From a virus, in the IMG/VR virus record IMGVR_UViG_3300042514_001858, positions 90,168-154,167 of that record: a stretch of 64,000 bases of DNA; one strand, 5' to 3'. Below the pieces are notes generated by a model that saw nothing but the letters and a program-made list of their open reading frames with translations, had not been told where the DNA came from and searched no databases. The translations under genes were made by a program, and so were the position numbers. Below, piece after piece: positions 25,272 to 34,116 of this stretch; position 1 is the first letter of the stretch; the number at the start of each line of letters is the position of its first letter.

Positions 25272-25659
25272 GTTACAAACGTTATTGAAAAATAACATTT
25301 GTGATTTATTAATTGTTCGTAGACGACCTGAACGCTCACCAGGACGACCTTATATTCGCCAGATGTTGTGTACGAACAGTATGGAGATTCTCAATTCCTA
25401 TAATGGTAAAACAACTTTGAACTTTTCAGGTTCCTTTGAACCTAAAAAAGTCGATGAGCGTAAACATAATTTAGTAGTTACATGGGATATCTTCATGCAG
25501 GACTTTAGAAATGTCTCGATGGATATGTGCTATCTCGTTCAAAAAATCCCAGCAGACGATAACTTTTGGAAGTTTTTCAATGAAAATATATTCCCCATGA
25601 GTCCAAACGAGAAATTGCGATACATGGACAATGAACTTAATCTCGACCCTTACCCATGA
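25246..25659 (+). CDS. SH3-like barrel protein (DUF2693 type)
   Basis: A 137-residue protein. PYIRQMLCTNSMEILNSYNGKTTLNF, HNLVVTWDIFMQDFRNVSMD and FWKFFNENIFPMSPNEKLRYMDN match the DUF2693-type small proteins of T4-like phages, predicted SH3-like barrels. The function is unknown. It starts 26 nt inside the gp31-like gene and overlaps the following one by 4 nt, so all three are one operon. Confidence 0.6.
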   Translation: MLKKLKRNELQTLLKNNICDLLIVRRRPERSPGRPYIRQMLCTNSMEILNSYNGKTTLNFSGSFEPKKVDERKHNLVVTWDIFMQDFRNVSMDMCYLVQKIPADDNFWKFFNENIFPMSPNEKLRYMDNELNLDPYP

Positions 25660-25985
25660 ATAGAATCGAAGAACATTTAAAAAAATTAATTTTCCGTGAT
25701 GTGAAATTTGTATTGAATTCCCGAACAATCAAAGGGGGTAAAATACAAATGTTTAACACAAAACAAAATTTTGTAAGATTTAAAATTGAAGAAGATGGAG
25801 ACATCAAAGAATGGGAAATCTCTTATCCTTATGATATTAAAAAAATTGAAAATGGATTTATTTTTGATTATTCTCTGAGTGCATTCTGTCCTAGAACTGA
25901 AGAGGTTTATTGGAAGATGAAAGCAATTAACAAAACAGATATTTCTAAATTTTTCGATAATTATCTTTACGTCTTGACATCTTAA
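25656..25985 (+). CDS. Hypothetical protein
   Basis: A 109-residue protein, not recognised. Alternating hydrophobic and charged residues (DVKFVLNSRTIKGGKIQMF, then EWEISYPYDIKKIENGFIFDY) suggest a small beta-rich fold. No signal peptide or membrane segment. ATGA overlap with the preceding gene supports translation. Confidence 0.55.
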   Translation: MNRIEEHLKKLIFRDVKFVLNSRTIKGGKIQMFNTKQNFVRFKIEEDGDIKEWEISYPYDIKKIENGFIFDYSLSAFCPRTEEVYWKMKAINKTDISKFFDNYLYVLTS

Positions 25986-26001
25986 AATTGCGTGGTAGGA
26001 T
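25974..26001 (+). promoter_or_regulatory. Sigma70-like promoter upstream of the helicase
   Basis: TTGACA (25974-25979), 16-nt spacer, TAGGAT (25996-26001). The predicted start is about 5 nt before a 13-codon frame at 26013. Confidence 0.4.
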
Positions 26002-26012
26002 TTCCATAATAA

Positions 26013-26054
26013 ATGTCCTTAGATGTTGAAATTGAAATCTTAAAAAATGCGTAA
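26013..26054 (+). CDS. Possible 13-residue leader peptide
   Basis: The frame MSLDVEIEILKNA ends at a TAA (26052-26054) that overlaps the helicase start codon (ATGCGTAA). Position right after a promoter and the overlap suggest translational coupling or a leader role; coding is unproven. Confidence 0.25.
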   Translation: MSLDVEIEILKNA

Positions 26055-27672
26055 CTTAATATTAAACTTCCCAGAGGGATTCAATCCTCGTGATAAACAA
26101 GCAAAAGCTCTTAATGCCATTGAAAAAGCATTTGAGAATGGTAAAAAATTCGTAATTGTTCATGCAGACACAGGGGTAGGTAAGACACACTTAGCTAAAA
26201 CCCTTGGGAATGTATCTAAAGATGTTCCTGTTGAATTTGAAAGAATAGTAAAGAATTATAGTATTTTTGCTGAAAATGGTGCAGAATTGATGAAAGATAT
26301 TGATCCATTTGGGTGTTATTCTTTGACAATTACTAAATCACTCCAAGATCAATACCAGAATACTTTCGATGATACAGGAGTTTTGAAAGGTAAGAGTAAT
26401 TACCAGTGTGATGTGGATGATACCCTGTCAGTTGATATTGCGCCATGTATTTATGTGGCAAACCAAAAGAATGAGTGTTGGAAAGCTAATCGTTGTCCTT
26501 ATTACAACTCTCGTAATAATATGCTAACGTCAAGGTTTTCCGCTTTGAATTACAGTATGTTTTTCTCTCTTCCCAACCACCTCAAGAAAAGACAGATTAT
26601 TGTATGTGATGAGGGTTCAGAATTAGAAGAGCAGTTAGTTGGTCAATTTACATGTGTAGTGGATATCCCATTTCTTATGAAGACTCAAACACTCGTCACA
26701 CCATTTCCCAATGATGATAACAACAAAACCAAAGTGTTGGCGTGGATTAGTAAGGTTACAGAGAGCGTAACAAATTCCTTAGATGAATACAAAAGTTGGT
26801 TTAGTGAGAATAGTAATAAAAAGGATATTATCACTTTCAATAAAAAGAAACAGGAATATACCAAACTTACCAATCTTCAAAATTCCTTACAATTATTGAT
26901 TGATACTTTCTACGATAGCGATTACATCGTAGAACGATTGGAAAATGCTATCCGATTTATTCCTTTAAAAGTTGATGTTCTTTCAAAATATTTGTTTGAT
27001 TATGCTGAAAAAGTAGTAATTCTTTCTGCGACAATTATTGATCCCGATGCTTATTGCAAATCTCTTGGTATTAAAGATCATGAATATATCCACATTGGAA
27101 CAGACTTTAATCCAGAGAAGTCACCGATTCATATCATGGCAAAACAGAAATTAAATTTTCAAAATTTAAAATCTATGCTTCCAACTTTGATGAAACAGAT
27201 CAAAGGTATCATGGAACATCATAAAGATGAAAAGGGTATCATTCATACTCACACTCAATATTTGGCAGATTATATTCGAGAAAATATAAAATCAGATCGT
27301 TTGCTTTGTAGGGAAGCAGGAGTGAATAATGAACAGCTTTTGGAAACTCATGAATCGTCCAGTGAACCGACCATTTTGGTATCTCCTTCAATGACATATG
27401 GTGTGGACTTAAAAGGTGATTTGTCTCGCTTCCAAATCATTCTCAAAGCACCATGGCTACCGACAAAGGATGTTCGAGTAGAGAAGCTGATGAAAATTGA
27501 TAAGGATTGGTATGGTAATGCTATGCTCAAGACTCTGCTTCAGGCTTGTGGTCGTAGTGTTCGCGCCCATGATGACTGGTGTGAAACATATATACTTGAC
27601 GGAAGCATTTTTGATGCTATTAATAGGAACAAGAAGAAGCTTCCCAAGTTCTTCCTAGACAGATTTAACTGA
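26047..27672 (+). CDS. DinG/XPD-like DNA helicase
   Basis: A 541-residue superfamily 2 helicase. HADTGVGKTHLAKTL is Walker A near residue 40. A cysteine-rich stretch between ~122 and 158 (CDVDD, APC, NEC, NRCPYY) fits the Fe-S cluster of the XPD/DinG group. CDEGSELEE is the DEAH-like box, VVILSATIID motif III, and QACGRSVRAHDD motif VI. A role in phage DNA replication or repair, 5'-3' polarity, is expected from the family. Confidence 0.82.
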   Translation: MRNLILNFPEGFNPRDKQAKALNAIEKAFENGKKFVIVHADTGVGKTHLAKTLGNVSKDVPVEFERIVKNYSIFAENGAELMKDIDPFGCYSLTITKSLQDQYQNTFDDTGVLKGKSNYQCDVDDTLSVDIAPCIYVANQKNECWKANRCPYYNSRNNMLTSRFSALNYSMFFSLPNHLKKRQIIVCDEGSELEEQLVGQFTCVVDIPFLMKTQTLVTPFPNDDNNKTKVLAWISKVTESVTNSLDEYKSWFSENSNKKDIITFNKKKQEYTKLTNLQNSLQLLIDTFYDSDYIVERLENAIRFIPLKVDVLSKYLFDYAEKVVILSATIIDPDAYCKSLGIKDHEYIHIGTDFNPEKSPIHIMAKQKLNFQNLKSMLPTLMKQIKGIMEHHKDEKGIIHTHTQYLADYIRENIKSDRLLCREAGVNNEQLLETHESSSEPTILVSPSMTYGVDLKGDLSRFQIILKAPWLPTKDVRVEKLMKIDKDWYGNAMLKTLLQACGRSVRAHDDWCETYILDGSIFDAINRNKKKLPKFFLDRFN

Positions 27673-27673
27673 T

Positions 27674-28819
27674 ATGAGCAAATTAAAAGAAACAATCAAA
27701 AAAGCACTGGAGAAAACCTATTGGGTAAATTCAGTTGGTGAATTTAAGAACCCTTCCGACTACCCTCAAGAATTTGAACAGAAATTTGGTAATATTTCTC
27801 TGAATACGATTGTACTTGATGATTATCTAATAGATGCTCGAAGACTCGATGATATTCATGATCTTTTCAAAAGATGGAAATTTGATGTAACTCATCAATA
27901 TAAAATCAATGATTTCAAATCTGGATATTATTTTAATGAATTTTTATATTTGATGGTTCGTTGTAATTTCGGTTTACCTGAAAACAAAATTAATAAAGAA
28001 GATGATGATGATGATATAGAATTTATTTCTATGGAAAGTGGAGTCGTTTCCATATCGTTTTGCCCTCTTCTTAAAAATAAAAATGCCATTGAAAAATTGC
28101 TAGAGGAGTTAATCGACATGAATGTTCTTTTTATTCCTGATTCGGAGAAGAACTTTTACATGATCGCTCAGAATGCTCAAGGTTTGTATAAACAAAAAAC
28201 CACTTTCAATAATATTGAAATTAAAGACGGGAGGTATGATCTATATTATGGTAAAAAATGTCCTATTGATAAATTTAAACAATTTATGAGAGATGACAAC
28301 ACTGAAAGTCTTTTGCTTTTACATGGCGATCCTGGTGCTGGAAAATCTAATATGTTAAAGAATTTAATTTTAGAGACGGATGAAGATGTTATTTATGTTC
28401 CACCTTCTATGGTATCAGTGATTTCATCTCCTGATTTTATTTCATTCATGATCAAAAACAAAAAAAACTTTTTGATTATCGAAGATGCCGAGGAAATTTT
28501 ATCAGTTGATAGAAATTCTGGAACAAATAACCTACTATCAATATGTGACGGATTTCTTAAAGATGCATTACAGATGAAAATTATATGCACTTTTAACTGC
28601 GATCTAAACAAGATCGATCCAGCTTTGTTGAGAAAAGGTCGATTATTTTTCGAATACAAATTTGGTGCGTTATCAAAAGAAGAGGTTCAAGATTTATCAA
28701 ATTTTTGTAATTTAGGGTTGAAAGTTGATAAAGAAATGACGTTAGCAGAGATTTTCAACAGCGAAAAAGATGTGAGCATTGAAAATTCATTTGAAGAGAG
28801 ACGGATCGGATTCTTTTAA
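27674..28819 (+). CDS. AAA+ ATPase, BCS1/FtsH-like core
   Basis: A 381-residue protein with a unique N-terminal half and an AAA+ module: LLHGDPGAGKSNML (Walker A near residue 218), FLIIEDAEEIL (Walker B) and IDPALLRKGRLFFEYKF (arginine-finger region). Such ATPases are frequent in large T4-like phages, function unknown. A short acidic stretch (EDDDDDI) lies near residue 115. Its 3' end overlaps the convergent endonuclease by 33 nt. Confidence 0.75.
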   Translation: MSKLKETIKKALEKTYWVNSVGEFKNPSDYPQEFEQKFGNISLNTIVLDDYLIDARRLDDIHDLFKRWKFDVTHQYKINDFKSGYYFNEFLYLMVRCNFGLPENKINKEDDDDDIEFISMESGVVSISFCPLLKNKNAIEKLLEELIDMNVLFIPDSEKNFYMIAQNAQGLYKQKTTFNNIEIKDGRYDLYYGKKCPIDKFKQFMRDDNTESLLLLHGDPGAGKSNMLKNLILETDEDVIYVPPSMVSVISSPDFISFMIKNKKNFLIIEDAEEILSVDRNSGTNNLLSICDGFLKDALQMKIICTFNCDLNKIDPALLRKGRLFFEYKFGALSKEEVQDLSNFCNLGLKVDKEMTLAEIFNSEKDVSIENSFEERRIGFF

Positions 28820-29539
28820 TAATTTATTTCTTTTTCGAGATTCCAACATTTTAATTCTTTGTTCCTCTGGCATTTTCTTTCCTTTATTAACATTCGGGAT
28901 TCCTTTCCTCAACCCTGCCAATCTTTGACGTTCTTCTTCAGAAACTTTTTTGCCATAATTATTATGTTTTTCGCCACTTCTAGCTATCGACATATTTATT
29001 CTCGCTTCATCACTCATTTTAGTTCCTTTTTTTAATTCCGACATTCGTTTTTTACATTCTTCAGTATGTTTGAATCCTGTGAAAGATTTCACCCTATTTG
29101 ATATTGCTTCGGGCGACATCTTCTTACCCATTCCACCCAAAGATATTTTTTTACGATGTTCTTCTGATAATTTCTTCCCTGTTCTAACTTTTGATAATTT
29201 TTGTTTGGTTTCATCCGAATGATTAAAACCTATCATGCTCTGTCCTCTTTTTAATACATTATAACCATTTGGTTCCAGTGAATTAAATTTTATAATAAGT
29301 TGTTCTTCTAAATCGTGTAATCCTTTTTTATCAAAATCTGTGAGATAATAAATATCGATATCAAAATTTTCAATACCATATTTGTTTATAGCATTATGAA
29401 TAATTTGTTTTCCTTTACTTCTATAACCACAAACTCTCTGATACATATTAATACTTTCCCCAATATAATACTTCCCATTCACTTCATTGCGAATGATATA
29501 AACACCAGCCTTCTTTTCAAATTTATCAGTTAATTTCAT
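28787..29539 (-). CDS. GIY-YIG homing endonuclease with NUMOD3 repeats
   Basis: A 250-residue endonuclease. GVYIIRNEVNGKYYIGES is the GIY-YIG core (residues 12-29), with R and E catalytic-type residues following. From residue ~100 to the end there are about seven NUMOD3-like units (GFNHSDETKQKLSK, GKKLSEEHRKKIS, GFKHTEECKKRMSE and so on) for sequence-specific DNA binding. A free-standing selfish endonuclease. It is in one unit with the RHH protein at 29526-29669 (14-nt overlap), convergent to the AAA ATPase. Confidence 0.88.
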   Translation of the reverse strand: MKLTDKFEKKAGVYIIRNEVNGKYYIGESINMYQRVCGYRSKGKQIIHNAINKYGIENFDIDIYYLTDFDKKGLHDLEEQLIIKFNSLEPNGYNVLKRGQSMIGFNHSDETKQKLSKVRTGKKLSEEHRKKISLGGMGKKMSPEAISNRVKSFTGFKHTEECKKRMSELKKGTKMSDEARINMSIARSGEKHNNYGKKVSEEERQRLAGLRKGIPNVNKGKKMPEEQRIKMLESRKRNKLLKESDPSLFK

Positions 29540-29669
29540 TCAACGTCTCCTCTAGTATTCTTTTGATATATTCGGTCATAGTCAGACCAGATTTCTTTGC
29601 AATCTTACGAATTTGCTCCTTCATTTCCAAAGTCACATAGAGTTCTATTTTTTTCTTTATTGTTTCCAT
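29526..29669 (-). CDS. Small ribbon-helix-helix (CopG/Arc-like) regulator
   Basis: A 47-residue frame with the RHH pattern: a beta strand KKKIELYVT, then helix A LEMKEQIRKIAKKSG and helix B TMTEYIKRILEETL. Its end overlaps the start of the endonuclease by 14 nt (ATGAAATTAACTGA), so it is probably its co-expressed repressor. A 7-bp inverted repeat (29672-29697) lies 2 nt upstream of its start, a good operator candidate. It is easily missed because of its size. Confidence 0.7.
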   Translation of the reverse strand: METIKKKIELYVTLEMKEQIRKIAKKSGLTMTEYIKRILEETLNEIN

Positions 29670-29671
29670 AT

Positions 29672-29697
29672 ATCATTACTTAGTAAATTTTAATGAT
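29672..29697. promoter_or_regulatory. Inverted repeat, candidate RHH operator
   Basis: ATCATTA (29672-29678) and TAATGAT (29691-29697) are perfect 7-bp arms with a 12-nt loop, in the divergent promoter region between the RHH gene and the 29757 gene. Confidence 0.45.
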
Positions 29698-29756
29698 TTT
29701 TTCATGATTTTTACATAAAAAGTTTAATTAGGAATTTTTAATTAAGTAATACTGTA

Positions 29757-30836
29757 ATGCGTGATTACAGTTATTTTTTTGAAAATTCCAATCTCCTCAA
29801 TATGTTTGTGGCAGCATTTGACGATGCATTTGTGTATCGTTATGATGCAAAAACCAGACAATCGAAGGAGAAAATTGAAGTTCGGTATGTAAACGGACCT
29901 AAACACCGTGTCCTACATGATCTCACTGATCGAGCCAAGACACTGACATTGCCAGTAGTAACGATTGAGCAAACAAGTTTAGCTCGTGATCCTTCCAGAA
30001 TTTCAAATAAAGATCAATTTCTGTATAGAAAACAGTTGGATTCTACCAATAGACTTGCGAAAATTCCAACACCAATTCCAGTAAATCTCACTCTGGATGT
30101 GAATATCATCTGTTATTTCAAAGAAGATTTGGATCAGATCATCCAGAATTTCGTCGTAAATTGTAATCCATATATCATTGTTTCTTGGCAATTTCCTGAA
30201 AAGTTCAACATGCCATTCATTGATGAGATTCGTTCAGAAATTCAATGGTCAGGTGATATTTCCTACGAAAATCCCAAAGATTTGTCACCTGATACAAAAT
30301 GGAGAATTTCTGCATCTACATCATTCACGATCAAAGGTTGGTTGTTCAAAGATTATAACCAAACTCAAGCACCGATCTATGTGGTTAATGCAGATTTCCA
30401 TGCTCTAGCTGTCAGTAATAGATTTTGTGATTACAATCTCTTCGATGCTATCAGTGCAGAAGGTGTTCAAACAGAAAGCGTATCGATTAGTGCGTATCCA
30501 GAATTCACCAATTATTTCATCAATGGTATCCATCAAGGAGATTCTTTGATTGTAACTGAGTTGAATGAAAGAAATTTCCAATTCTATGGGAAGCGATTCG
30601 GTTACAATAACACTTGGTATCTGTCTGGTGCATATAATATTCCTCAATTGGTTTACACTGAGATTGATACTGCCAAGTTCCCCACGATTTCCGCTTATCT
30701 ATTACCAGAGAATGTGATCACAGTAGTGAATGATAATATTGTCACAATATCCCTAAGTTCAAATTATTTTAGTAATTTGTCGGGAAACCATGTTTTTGTG
30801 ACGGCAAATGACGCAGGGTGGGTAGCATCCTATTAA
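29757..30836 (+). CDS. Tail sheath stabiliser-like protein (gp15-like)
   Basis: A 359-residue virion protein. The N-terminal region with FVAAFDDAFVYRYD, then EVRYVNGPKHRVLHDL and LTLPVVTIEQTSLARDPSRI has the layout of T4 gp15-type sheath terminator proteins (YGPK.K then PrisFE...YD..R). The middle is beta-rich with NLTLDVNIICYFKEDLDQIIQ. The gp15 identity is by pattern and by its position before the portal, as in T4; other tail-completion proteins of this fold are possible. Confidence 0.55.
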   Translation: MRDYSYFFENSNLLNMFVAAFDDAFVYRYDAKTRQSKEKIEVRYVNGPKHRVLHDLTDRAKTLTLPVVTIEQTSLARDPSRISNKDQFLYRKQLDSTNRLAKIPTPIPVNLTLDVNIICYFKEDLDQIIQNFVVNCNPYIIVSWQFPEKFNMPFIDEIRSEIQWSGDISYENPKDLSPDTKWRISASTSFTIKGWLFKDYNQTQAPIYVVNADFHALAVSNRFCDYNLFDAISAEGVQTESVSISAYPEFTNYFINGIHQGDSLIVTELNERNFQFYGKRFGYNNTWYLSGAYNIPQLVYTEIDTAKFPTISAYLLPENVITVVNDNIVTISLSSNYFSNLSGNHVFVTANDAGWVASY

Positions 30837-30850
30837 AAAAAACAATTTGA

Positions 30851-30862
30851 CTAAATAATATC
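30851..30862 (+). promoter_or_regulatory. Late-type promoter abutting the ATG at 30863
   Basis: CTAAATAATATC; TAAATA 30852-30857 and 5 nt to the ATG. Confidence 0.6.
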
Positions 30863-31270
30863 ATGACTACGAAAGATCAGATCGCAATTGCTAAATTGTA
30901 TATGGAGGGAAATACTTGGGCTGGGTCTATCGCAGATGCCCATAATAAAAATATAACAAATTGGGGGTCTTTTTCAAGAGCCATACTGAAAAAATTTCCA
31001 GATTTTGAAGAAAAAAATGATAGATTCGGTAACACCGAACGAGAAATATTAGAATATTCAACTGGTAATTTATCATTGGAAATAAAATTTGAGAATGGGA
31101 AAGTAAGCGTTGAATTATATTTTGAGAATGAGCAAATGGCTAATAAATATAATCAATATAAATCATTTGATGATGATTTTGATTCAGCATATGAGTTTGT
31201 TTTACAAATGGCGAAAAAGATAAAAATATCCAGCCATGATTTTGATCAAGATATTTATGGGGACGATTGA
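30863..31270 (+). CDS. Hypothetical virion-region protein
   Basis: A 135-residue protein not recognised. It begins TTKDQIAIAKLYMEGN, weakly like the leader helices of the head-targeted candidates, and has a beta-rich middle (LSLEIKFENGKVSVELYFE) and an acidic end. Late-type promoter with 5-nt spacing; upstream of the portal gene. Confidence 0.55.
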   Translation: MTTKDQIAIAKLYMEGNTWAGSIADAHNKNITNWGSFSRAILKKFPDFEEKNDRFGNTEREILEYSTGNLSLEIKFENGKVSVELYFENEQMANKYNQYKSFDDDFDSAYEFVLQMAKKIKISSHDFDQDIYGDD

Positions 31271-31300
31271 TCTATTTAATTGAATAATTGAAGATTCCCC

Positions 31301-31313
31301 CTAAATAATAAGT
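31301..31313 (+). promoter_or_regulatory. Late-type promoter for the portal gene
   Basis: CTAAATAATAAGT; TAAATA 31302-31307, 6 nt to the ATG at 31314. Confidence 0.55.
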
Positions 31314-33140
31314 ATGGCGGGTTCCGATAGTTCTTCTACACAATCTTCAAATAAATCCTACGTTAGTAATGACGGTAAGGGTTCCACTTTCGATAGGAAT
31401 ATGCAATCTTATTTGAAGAATCGTGGGAATTTTATTCAGCAAACTCCTGATGAAGCAAAGAATACAAAATATAAATATTTCCAAAAAATCGGGTTACGCA
31501 GACCTGAAGCAATTGCTAAGAACTCTGTAGCTCTTAATAACGACTGGAATAACACAGCGTTTTCCGCTATTTACCAAGACAAATCCTTTACGGATTTGAT
31601 GTATTCCCAAGCATCGGAAGAAAAACCAGGTCGTCTTAGAGACTACCGTATGATGGCTGCTTACTCTGAAGTGGCAGATGCTTTGGATGAAATTTGTGAT
31701 GAAACCATTAACGTTGATGAAGATGGGGAAATCGTAACTCTTGATTTCCGTAACGCTGATTTGGAATCAGAGAAAAAAGAGGAAATACAAAAAGAATTTT
31801 CTAAATTCTGTTCCATGTTGGATTTGGATGATAATGGATGGCATTATTTCCGACAATTTCTTGTTGAAGGTGAACTCTTTTTTGAACTTATTCTGAAAGA
31901 TGATTACATCAAACAAGGTGTTGTTGCCATTAAAAATCTTCCTGCTGATCAATTCGATCCTGTTTATGACAACATCCAGACGATGTTAGTCAAAGCATTT
32001 ATTTATAAGAAGCCTATTTTTTCTAGCATCGATAATAAAAAAGTTGAACGGTATGAATATATTCCATTTGAAAAGAACCAAGTTCTTTATGTAAATAGTG
32101 GACAATATAATGAAACAAAAGATTTTATCATTCCTTTCATTGAGAATTGCCGTAGAGCTTATAGACAGCTTTCGATGATCGAAGATTCTGTGGTTATCCA
32201 TAGAATGGTTCATGCACCTCTCCGTTTCCTTTTCAATGTGGATGTAGGTAGATTACCAGTTCCTCAAGCTGAAGCATATCTGAGAAAATTACAATCTCAA
32301 TATTGGTCTACCAAGACTTTCGATTTGGATCAAAGTGATGTCGTTAAAAAATATGCACCACAGTCTACTTTGGATTCTTTCTGGTTTGCTAAAAGACAAG
32401 GACAAGAAGCAACAACTGTTGAAACATTTGGTGGTCAACAATCAGATGGTAATATGGAGCCTCTAGATTGGTTCATCAAGAAACTTTATCGTTCTCTGAA
32501 GACTCCTACTTCTCGTTTGAATAATGAAACGGGATATAATGATGGGACAGAAATGCTTCGTGAAGAGCTTAAATTTGCGAAGATGATCATTCGTCAACAA
32601 CAAAGATTTGCTCAAGGCATCAAAAGAGCATTTGTCACTCATCTCAAATTCAAAGAAATGTTCGAAGAATATGATCTTTTCGAAGATAATATTCAAGTGG
32701 AATTTAATGTTCCGACGAATTTCTATGACATGAGAGAAAGTCAAAAGCTTGAATTAAAAATTAACACCTTTACCAGTATTACAAACAGTGAATTTGTCTC
32801 CAAAACCTTTGCTATGAAAAAATATTTGGATTGGAAAGATTCAGACATTCTTGCTAATCGTCACTTCCTGAGAAACGAAGCAGAGTTCCTATACGAAATT
32901 GAACAAATTAAAGCCAACGGACCTAACTGGAAAGAACTTGCAGCACAACAAGCTGAAGGTGCTGCGGGAGGAGAAGGTGGTGACATGAGCGACTTGGGTG
33001 GCGGTGGTGGTGGCGGTGGTGGCGTTCCAGACTTTGGAGGAGGAGGAGCCGCTATTAGTGGTGGAGAAGCTGATTTGGGCGGTGGCGAAGCACCTCCAGC
33101 AGAAGAAGCACCTCCAGCAGAAGAAGCACCACCAGTTTAA
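31314..33140 (+). CDS. 20: Portal vertex protein gp20
   Basis: A 608-residue T4-type portal. RLRDYRMMAAYSEVADALDEICDETI (residues ~105-130), KNLPADQFDPVYDN, the SQYWSTKTFDLD region and KTPTSRLNNETGYNDGTEMLREELKF match gp20 throughout. The dodecameric portal initiates prohead assembly and passes DNA. The C-terminal ~55 residues are a low-complexity tail rich in glycine followed by EEAPPA repeats, absent from T4 gp20. Its end overlaps the convergent PAS-protein gene by 4 nt. Confidence 0.93.
   Translation: MAGSDSSSTQSSNKSYVSNDGKGSTFDRNMQSYLKNRGNFIQQTPDEAKNTKYKYFQKIGLRRPEAIAKNSVALNNDWNNTAFSAIYQDKSFTDLMYSQASEEKPGRLRDYRMMAAYSEVADALDEICDETINVDEDGEIVTLDFRNADLESEKKEEIQKEFSKFCSMLDLDDNGWHYFRQFLVEGELFFELILKDDYIKQGVVAIKNLPADQFDPVYDNIQTMLVKAFIYKKPIFSSIDNKKVERYEYIPFEKNQVLYVNSGQYNETKDFIIPFIENCRRAYRQLSMIEDSVVIHRMVHAPLRFLFNVDVGRLPVPQAEAYLRKLQSQYWSTKTFDLDQSDVVKKYAPQSTLDSFWFAKRQGQEATTVETFGGQQSDGNMEPLDWFIKKLYRSLKTPTSRLNNETGYNDGTEMLREELKFAKMIIRQQQRFAQGIKRAFVTHLKFKEMFEEYDLFEDNIQVEFNVPTNFYDMRESQKLELKINTFTSITNSEFVSKTFAMKKYLDWKDSDILANRHFLRNEAEFLYEIEQIKANGPNWKELAAQQAEGAAGGEGGDMSDLGGGGGGGGGVPDFGGGGAAISGGEADLGGGEAPPAEEAPPAEEAPPV
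33000..33136 (+). repeat. Low-complexity 3' end of the portal gene
   Basis: GGT/GGC/GGA-rich codons (poly-Gly) then repeats of GCACCTCCAGCAGAAGAA encoding APPAEE. Likely length-variable. Confidence 0.75.
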
Positions 33141-33811
33141 TTCAAAGGTATATTATAATTCCTAGCACATTCTTTCGATTTCTGATCGAACGGATAAATT
33201 GTTCCGTGCCAAAGGTAATCTTTGCCACCTTCAATTGGACCTAAAGGACGAACTTTTATCAACCATTCTCCCATATATTCCCCACGGGAATTTTTAAATT
33301 TTAATTTACCTGAAAATTGGGAAGATGCATCAGTAGATTCTTCCCATCTACGCATGTAATCATCCAACTGGATTTCGTCTTCTATGAAATTTTTCCAATT
33401 CAAACGAAGTAATTCTTCCGATGAAGTCGCGCACAAATGACAATATGTTTCATTAACTTGAATATTTATTGCTTTGGAAGTAGTGCGAAAAGATGGTTTA
33501 GGATTCAACCAAAACATTGCTTCTATTTCTGCTTTGATGATTTTCAGAGAATCCTTCATGGAACCACCACCATTAGGGGAGATTTCATACTCAACATTCT
33601 TTAATCGAGTGTCTAAATTACCAATTCCCGATTTAATTTCTTGTAAAATTTCTGGTATTTCATGTTTAGATTTACTATAAATTTTATGTTGTTCATATTT
33701 TTTAATAATAAATTTTTTAATTTTTTTGAAAAAAACCAAGAAGGTGCTTACCAATCCAATAACAATTGAAATAGTTTGCGCGTTTTGCATTAAGAAAATC
33801 CATAAATCCAT
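33137..33811 (-). CDS. Membrane-anchored PAS-domain protein
   Basis: A 224-residue protein. Residues ~10-30 (AQTISIVIGLVSTFLVFF) form a transmembrane segment, followed by a basic stretch, a predicted coiled coil (~50-75) and a C-terminal PAS-like domain (~105-215): FRTTSKAINIQVNETYCHLCATS, LLRLNWKNFIEDEIQLDDY, FKNSRGEYMGEWLIKVRPL, WHGTIYPFD. No kinase, cyclase or DNA-binding output domain is present. Late-type promoter with 5-nt spacing. A sensory or protein-binding role at the host membrane is possible but unproven. Confidence 0.65.
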   Translation of the reverse strand: MDLWIFLMQNAQTISIVIGLVSTFLVFFKKIKKFIIKKYEQHKIYSKSKHEIPEILQEIKSGIGNLDTRLKNVEYEISPNGGGSMKDSLKIIKAEIEAMFWLNPKPSFRTTSKAINIQVNETYCHLCATSSEELLRLNWKNFIEDEIQLDDYMRRWEESTDASSQFSGKLKFKNSRGEYMGEWLIKVRPLGPIEGGKDYLWHGTIYPFDQKSKECARNYNIPLN

Positions 33812-33825
33812 GATATTATTTATTC
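33812..33825 (-). promoter_or_regulatory. Late-type promoter for the PAS-protein gene
   Basis: GAATAAATAATATC; TAAATA (33822-33817), 5 nt to the ATG at 33811. It overlaps the stop codon of the next upstream gene. Confidence 0.6.
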
Positions 33826-34116
33826 ACAAAAGCTGACGCAATTAAATGCTGAGTTATAATAAAATTTAGTTCCGTTATTAGATAGTGGAGACCACCCAGT
33901 ATCAGTTGATTTATTACACACGTAAAAATAGTATTGACTACCATTATTAGCTGATGGCTGAACGAAAATAGTGCTTTGACCCCAAAGTATGAAATCGTTG
34001 GAAGATAGGTAATAATATTTGGAACCATTATTGTTATTAGGATTCCAACCTGAAACAGTTGGAACACCACAAGAAAGTTGGTAATAAACAGAACCATTAT
34101 TGGATTCAAATGACAT
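33820..34116 (-). CDS. Small NNGSxYY-repeat protein
   Basis: A 98-residue protein built of four loose repeats of about 25-30 residues, each centred on NNGSxYY (residues ~6, 29, 57, 81): NNGSVYYQLS, NNGSKYYYLS, NNGSQYYFYV, NNGTKFYYNS. The rest is rich in Ser, Trp and Cys. No homologue is recognised; repeats with aromatic pairs suggest a sugar- or surface-binding beta structure. Expressed from the leftward half of a symmetric divergent late promoter. Confidence 0.6.
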   Translation of the reverse strand: MSFESNNGSVYYQLSCGVPTVSGWNPNNNNGSKYYYLSSNDFILWGQSTIFVQPSANNGSQYYFYVCNKSTDTGWSPLSNNGTKFYYNSAFNCVSFCE

